Assembly: GCF_043290135.1 (NCBI RefSeq)
Contig: NC_134701.1
Span: 198,756,101-198,820,100, forward strand
Source: Rhipicephalus microplus
Lineage: Eukaryota > Arthropoda > Arachnida > Ixodida > Ixodidae
Length of the DNA: 64,000 bases
Direction: 5' to 3'
Shown: positions 33,362-64,000 of the stretch, piece after piece
Numbering within the stretch: the first letter of the stretch is position 1
How the letters are laid out: each line of letters starts with the position of its first letter
Made by a program: the position numbers and the translations under genes
The notes under the pieces: generated by a model
What the model saw: the letters and a program-made list of their open reading frames with translations, nothing else
Databases searched by the model: none
Told to the model about the DNA's origin: nothing

Positions 33362-34439
33362 CTATGTGTAAATAATGTAAATATAGTCTTGTTTCTTTGT
33401 ATGGCGTGACCAGTTATTTCACAGGAATTAATCCGAATTATGGAAAGTACAGACTCCGATCTTCTTCAAATTGATTACGTTCTTAAAATTCACAACGTTT
33501 GTTTACCGATTGTAAAACAAAATGATATGAAGTTATATTTAATTAAAAACTGCTTCATTCTTTTGTATGCATTTAATTTTCTGCAAAATCTTTTTGTGAC
33601 CATTGAGGTAGAAATGAAATCTGGACAAATTTACCCACCACGGTATGCATTGCTCTGCCATTGCATTCAAGATTGAGCTATGCTCGAAAACAAAGATGCT
33701 TGTTTCGCCATCGAAAGTATGTATTATCTATTTATGGAAACATTAGTGCAGTATTAAGTGAGAAACATTTAACGTTTTAAAACGTCTACTGCGATGCCAG
33801 GTGCATCTGCCGAGTATGAGGAGCGTGATGGTGCGTCTACTTAGCTTCGTCATCGTTTTGCAGTCAATTTCAACGAGCTCTGACAAAACGAGCTTACAAA
33901 AAAATATGAACTCAATGTTGTAATTTGCACTGGCATGAGACGCTACATCTATGCGCAGTGGTGAGTGGACGGTGTTTCGGTTAAACTGCCAAATACGACT
34001 TGTAAAGCTTCAAAGGCGCCCCCAAATCTCAGACCTAGTGGCGTTCAGGAAAAGGAAATAGGAGGAAAGAACGGCAGGGAGGTTAACCAACACCCAGCCT
34101 ATAGGCAGCCGGCTTTTTCTTCTTTGAACAACAAAGGAGCTGCCTCAGTGATATTCTCCGCAGCCCACCACCCGCACTGCGCAAAGAACGAAACCGAAAC
34201 TGTATAAAAATATTTGTAAGCAGTTAGCTAGTTAACGCAATTTAATTTGAAGCCTATATTATGGCAATATAAAAACAAACAAAATTAAACAAAGCTTATT
34301 TGTTTAAAGTTTTATGTTTTAAAATTTTTGTTACGACTTTAATTTTATAAGAAAACGTCAATTATATTGTTTTTTTTACATTTTTAACAACAAAATAAAA
34401 ATTTTGTGATCATGACGTCAAAGCAAAAGAAAAAAACGT
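33362..34439. other. intergenic, no gene recognised
   Basis: AT-rich flank upstream of the acyltransferase gene. A fragment AACGGCAGGGAGGTTAACCA (34070-34089) resembles GGACAGGGAGGTTAGCCAGT at about 39704, a dispersed tick sequence. No coding domain was seen. Confidence 0.45.
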
Positions 34440-34939
34440 AGCCTTTGAGATTTGTGGCTTAGAAAACCGGTTATACCGAAACCGAAACGCTTCGCAGGCG
34501 TGTGGGAGCGCCCGAAGCGCGGCGATCAAGCGGGATCGCAGCCAGGAATGGCGTCGGCGAAGAGCGTCGCGAAGCGCCGCTGGAAACCAGTATTGCGCCC
34601 AAGCGTGCCGCCGTCGGTGGGCACGGCCGCAGGAAGCAGGAGGTGACGCGGACGGCGCAAAACCGCGGAAGCCAGGCTGGCGCTCCGACGAGGCCGCACG
34701 ACAGTGCCGGGTGTTTCGCCGTGATCGCGACATCGGTGCCTGTGCTCTCTACTGTGCGCCGCTGTCAACAAGAACGCGGCTTGTGCGCGTGGCCGCAACC
34801 ATGTGTTGCCGCCTCTCGACGCGACGGGTCATAGCATCGGCGTCGCCTACGCACTCGTCAGCAGCGCGGGCCGAGGAGAGGCACCCTAGGGGCTATTTTT
34901 GAAACCCTCCATGCGCCCAGAAAGCCCTGAGCCGCGCCA
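34440..34939 (+). promoter_or_regulatory. GC-rich upstream region / 5' UTR of acyltransferase gene
   Basis: After a very AT-rich stretch (34200-34430), composition turns abruptly GC- and CpG-rich (for example GCGCCCGAAGCGCGGCG). It stays so up to the start codon at 34940. That is the expected appearance of a promoter and first exon. No TATA box or defined transcription start can be fixed from sequence alone. An in-frame TGA at 34928-34930 closes the reading frame 5' of the ATG. Confidence 0.55.
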
Positions 34940-62513
<27,574 letters not shown>

Positions 62514-63330
62514 GTGAGGGCTCCGTGCAGATACGCATTGAGTCAATGGGGCAGTGCAGAAACTAAGTGTCCTTATACATCGAATATGTCATATACTTCA
62601 AACAGCAGGAGCAGTTTACGTGACACTGTAACAACTGAGGTACGAAGAAAATAAGTTCACACAGCACTGATAAAGCGAATCAATCGCACCAAGCACCTTC
62701 AACATAAGTACGCCGCAGTCGTCGGCGGTTCTGCGCACGAGTATTACGCGCATTTACATGTAATGATGAGTGTGCGTGGAGCGCGTTCAAGTGTACTATT
62801 TATTGCCTGATTAACAGTTGTGGGGTCTCGAAGTGGCAAGCGAGCACCAGACTCATGGAGGGAATGAACACAGTTGACGCAGTCGGACCACACCAAAACA
62901 ACACACACACTTATTTGACTATTTTTGAACGACGATATCGTCAGCCGAATTATTATACATCAATTATGATCATGCTAAAGCAACCTTACACAATCAACAA
63001 CATGACAAACAAGGTGGTGTCGCCAACGCCTGACTCACCACGAGGGCCCCCGGCAGACGGCCCGCGGTGCCGTGCACCGGAGACACACTGCGAGAGACAA
63101 CCGTTCGCGCCAAACGCCAGGGGCTCACCACCGGCGTTACCGATCTAACCACGATGATGATAGTGGTGATCAACGCTCGCGAACGCAACGCCACCTACCA
63201 CTCAATAGTTGTGACCTCGAAGTACGGCTTCTGAGTGGGACACGTGCGCTGCGTGGCGCAAACAACTTTACAAAAGGCGTCAGCACTCCCCACACATTCT
63301 GTGCACGAATGTTCTTCGTTTTCTGCTTCC
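62514..63330 (+). other. acyltransferase intron 5 (start)
   Basis: GTGAGG donor. No exon was recognised up to 64000; the next family block (roughly the region after the HDG segment) was not found. A GC-richer stretch at 63040-63200 has frames without domains. Confidence 0.6.
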
Positions 63331-63570
63331 TCATTGCGGTGGTCCTGTGGCTAAAGTACTCGGCCACTGACCCGCAGGTCGTGGTATCAAATCCCGGCTG
63401 TGGCGACTGCATTTCTGATGGAGGCGGAAATGTTGTAGGCCCGTATGCTCAGATTTGAGTGCACGTTAAAAAAAAACCCAGGAGGTCGAAATTTCCGGAG
63501 CCCCCCACTACGGCGCCTCTCATAATCATATGGTGGTCTTGGGACGTTAAACCCCACAAATCAATCAATT
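63331..63570 (+). mobile_element. Ruka-type SINE
   Basis: Head CATTGCGGTGGTCCTGTGGC, B box GTCGTGGTATCAAATCCCGG, body GGAGGCGGAAATGTTGTAGG and the GACGTTAAACCCCACAAATC end, with an AATCAATCAAT tail. No clear target duplication was seen. Confidence 0.9.
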
Positions 63571-64000
63571 ACGGGTGCCTCGTTCCGTCGCGAGTTCATT
63601 TCCTCTTGCGGGAGCTGGGTGCAAGTTGGGTCTGAAGGCATTATATGACTAGACATGAGGAGGGGAGGGAGATATGGATAAATGAATGGATAGATCACTC
63701 CAACCCAATACCCTGTCCTTCGGTATGAGAAATGAGGCACCAAAGAATGAAGTAGAAAAGTGCGTGGCGACACTCTTCCAAATAATGCACGGAATGTTTC
63801 CTCATACGCGCCATGTAATGCTATACGTATTAAAAAAAAAGTTGGGCGCAGCAATTCGTGGCTTCTGAGAAAATTTATGCTCGATTGCAGTGTCGTTTAA
63901 GCTAGCGCATCAAGCATCAAGGTTGCTATTGACGTATACCTGAATCTCGCGAAGGAGCACCGGTACAAGTGGTGAAATAAGCGACTGGACAAGGAAACCA
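63571..64000. other. no gene recognised
   Basis: Intron sequence to the window edge. A-run at 63832. Nothing else can be supported. Confidence 0.45.

Noticed and set aside
33440..33676. 78-codon frame starting with a good ATG
   Set aside because: AT-rich, no domain, no neighbouring exon or promoter evidence.

Overview
This window reads as nuclear DNA of a hard tick (Ixodidae, probably a metastriate genus). The main evidence is at least five clear copies, plus several decayed ones, of a tRNA-derived SINE of the kind known from Rhipicephalus as Ruka. Other evidence is GT-AG spliced exons separated by kilobases of repeats, and a mix of Ty3/gypsy, BEL/Pao, mariner, P-element, PIF/Harbinger-like, RTE-like and CR1/L2-like elements. 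Nothing looks prokaryotic: there are no operons, ribosome binding sites or CRISPR arrays.

Layout. Positions 262-8450 hold a nest of broken elements. A gypsy element (LTRs near 297-693 and 5824-7337) sits inside a SINE and abuts a dead mariner. It has lost its reverse transcriptase to an array of ~146-bp repeats and a compound microsatellite, and its 3' LTR carries a 1.1-kb insert with a THAP-like fragment. Positions 9830-12490 hold a dead P-element/THAP9-like transposase. Positions 15885-16260 are the 3' end of an RTE-like LINE. Positions 17294-17937 are a short terminal-inverted-repeat element with TAA target duplications, followed by another THAP-like fragment near 18.9 kb. Between 19 and 28 kb I see only minor tandem repeats. 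Near 28.5-28.8 kb on the minus strand lies a frameshifted flavin-containing monooxygenase fragment in a GC-rich tract. Positions 31780-32740 are a BEL/Pao pol fragment, followed by a 580-bp inverted-repeat element.

The only apparently intact host gene is on the plus strand from 34940 to beyond the right edge. It is the N-terminal part of an MBOAT1/2-type lysophospholipid acyltransferase (Drosophila oysgedart type). Five coding exons were found by reading splice sites and protein homology: 34940-35026, 39312-39457, 57766-57843, 60688-60780 and 62400-62513. They join in phase to about 173 codons without a stop. A GC-rich tract upstream is the likely promoter region.

Intron 2 (18.3 kb) contains a nearly intact CR1/L2-like LINE (about 43.5-47.2 kb) on the gene's own strand. 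Its ORF1 carries a virus-type 2A ribosome-skipping motif near its N-terminus. ORF1 and ORF2 share a reading frame, separated by one TGA, and ORF2 has only one nonsense codon and one terminal frameshift. The same intron holds SINEs in both orientations, an (AT)n tract, and a nearly perfect 107-bp-arm palindrome. I found no new defence or other gene system. The most interesting items are the 2A-bearing LINE, the palindrome, the nested gypsy/SINE/mariner history, and the spliced acyltransferase with its 78-bp exon.
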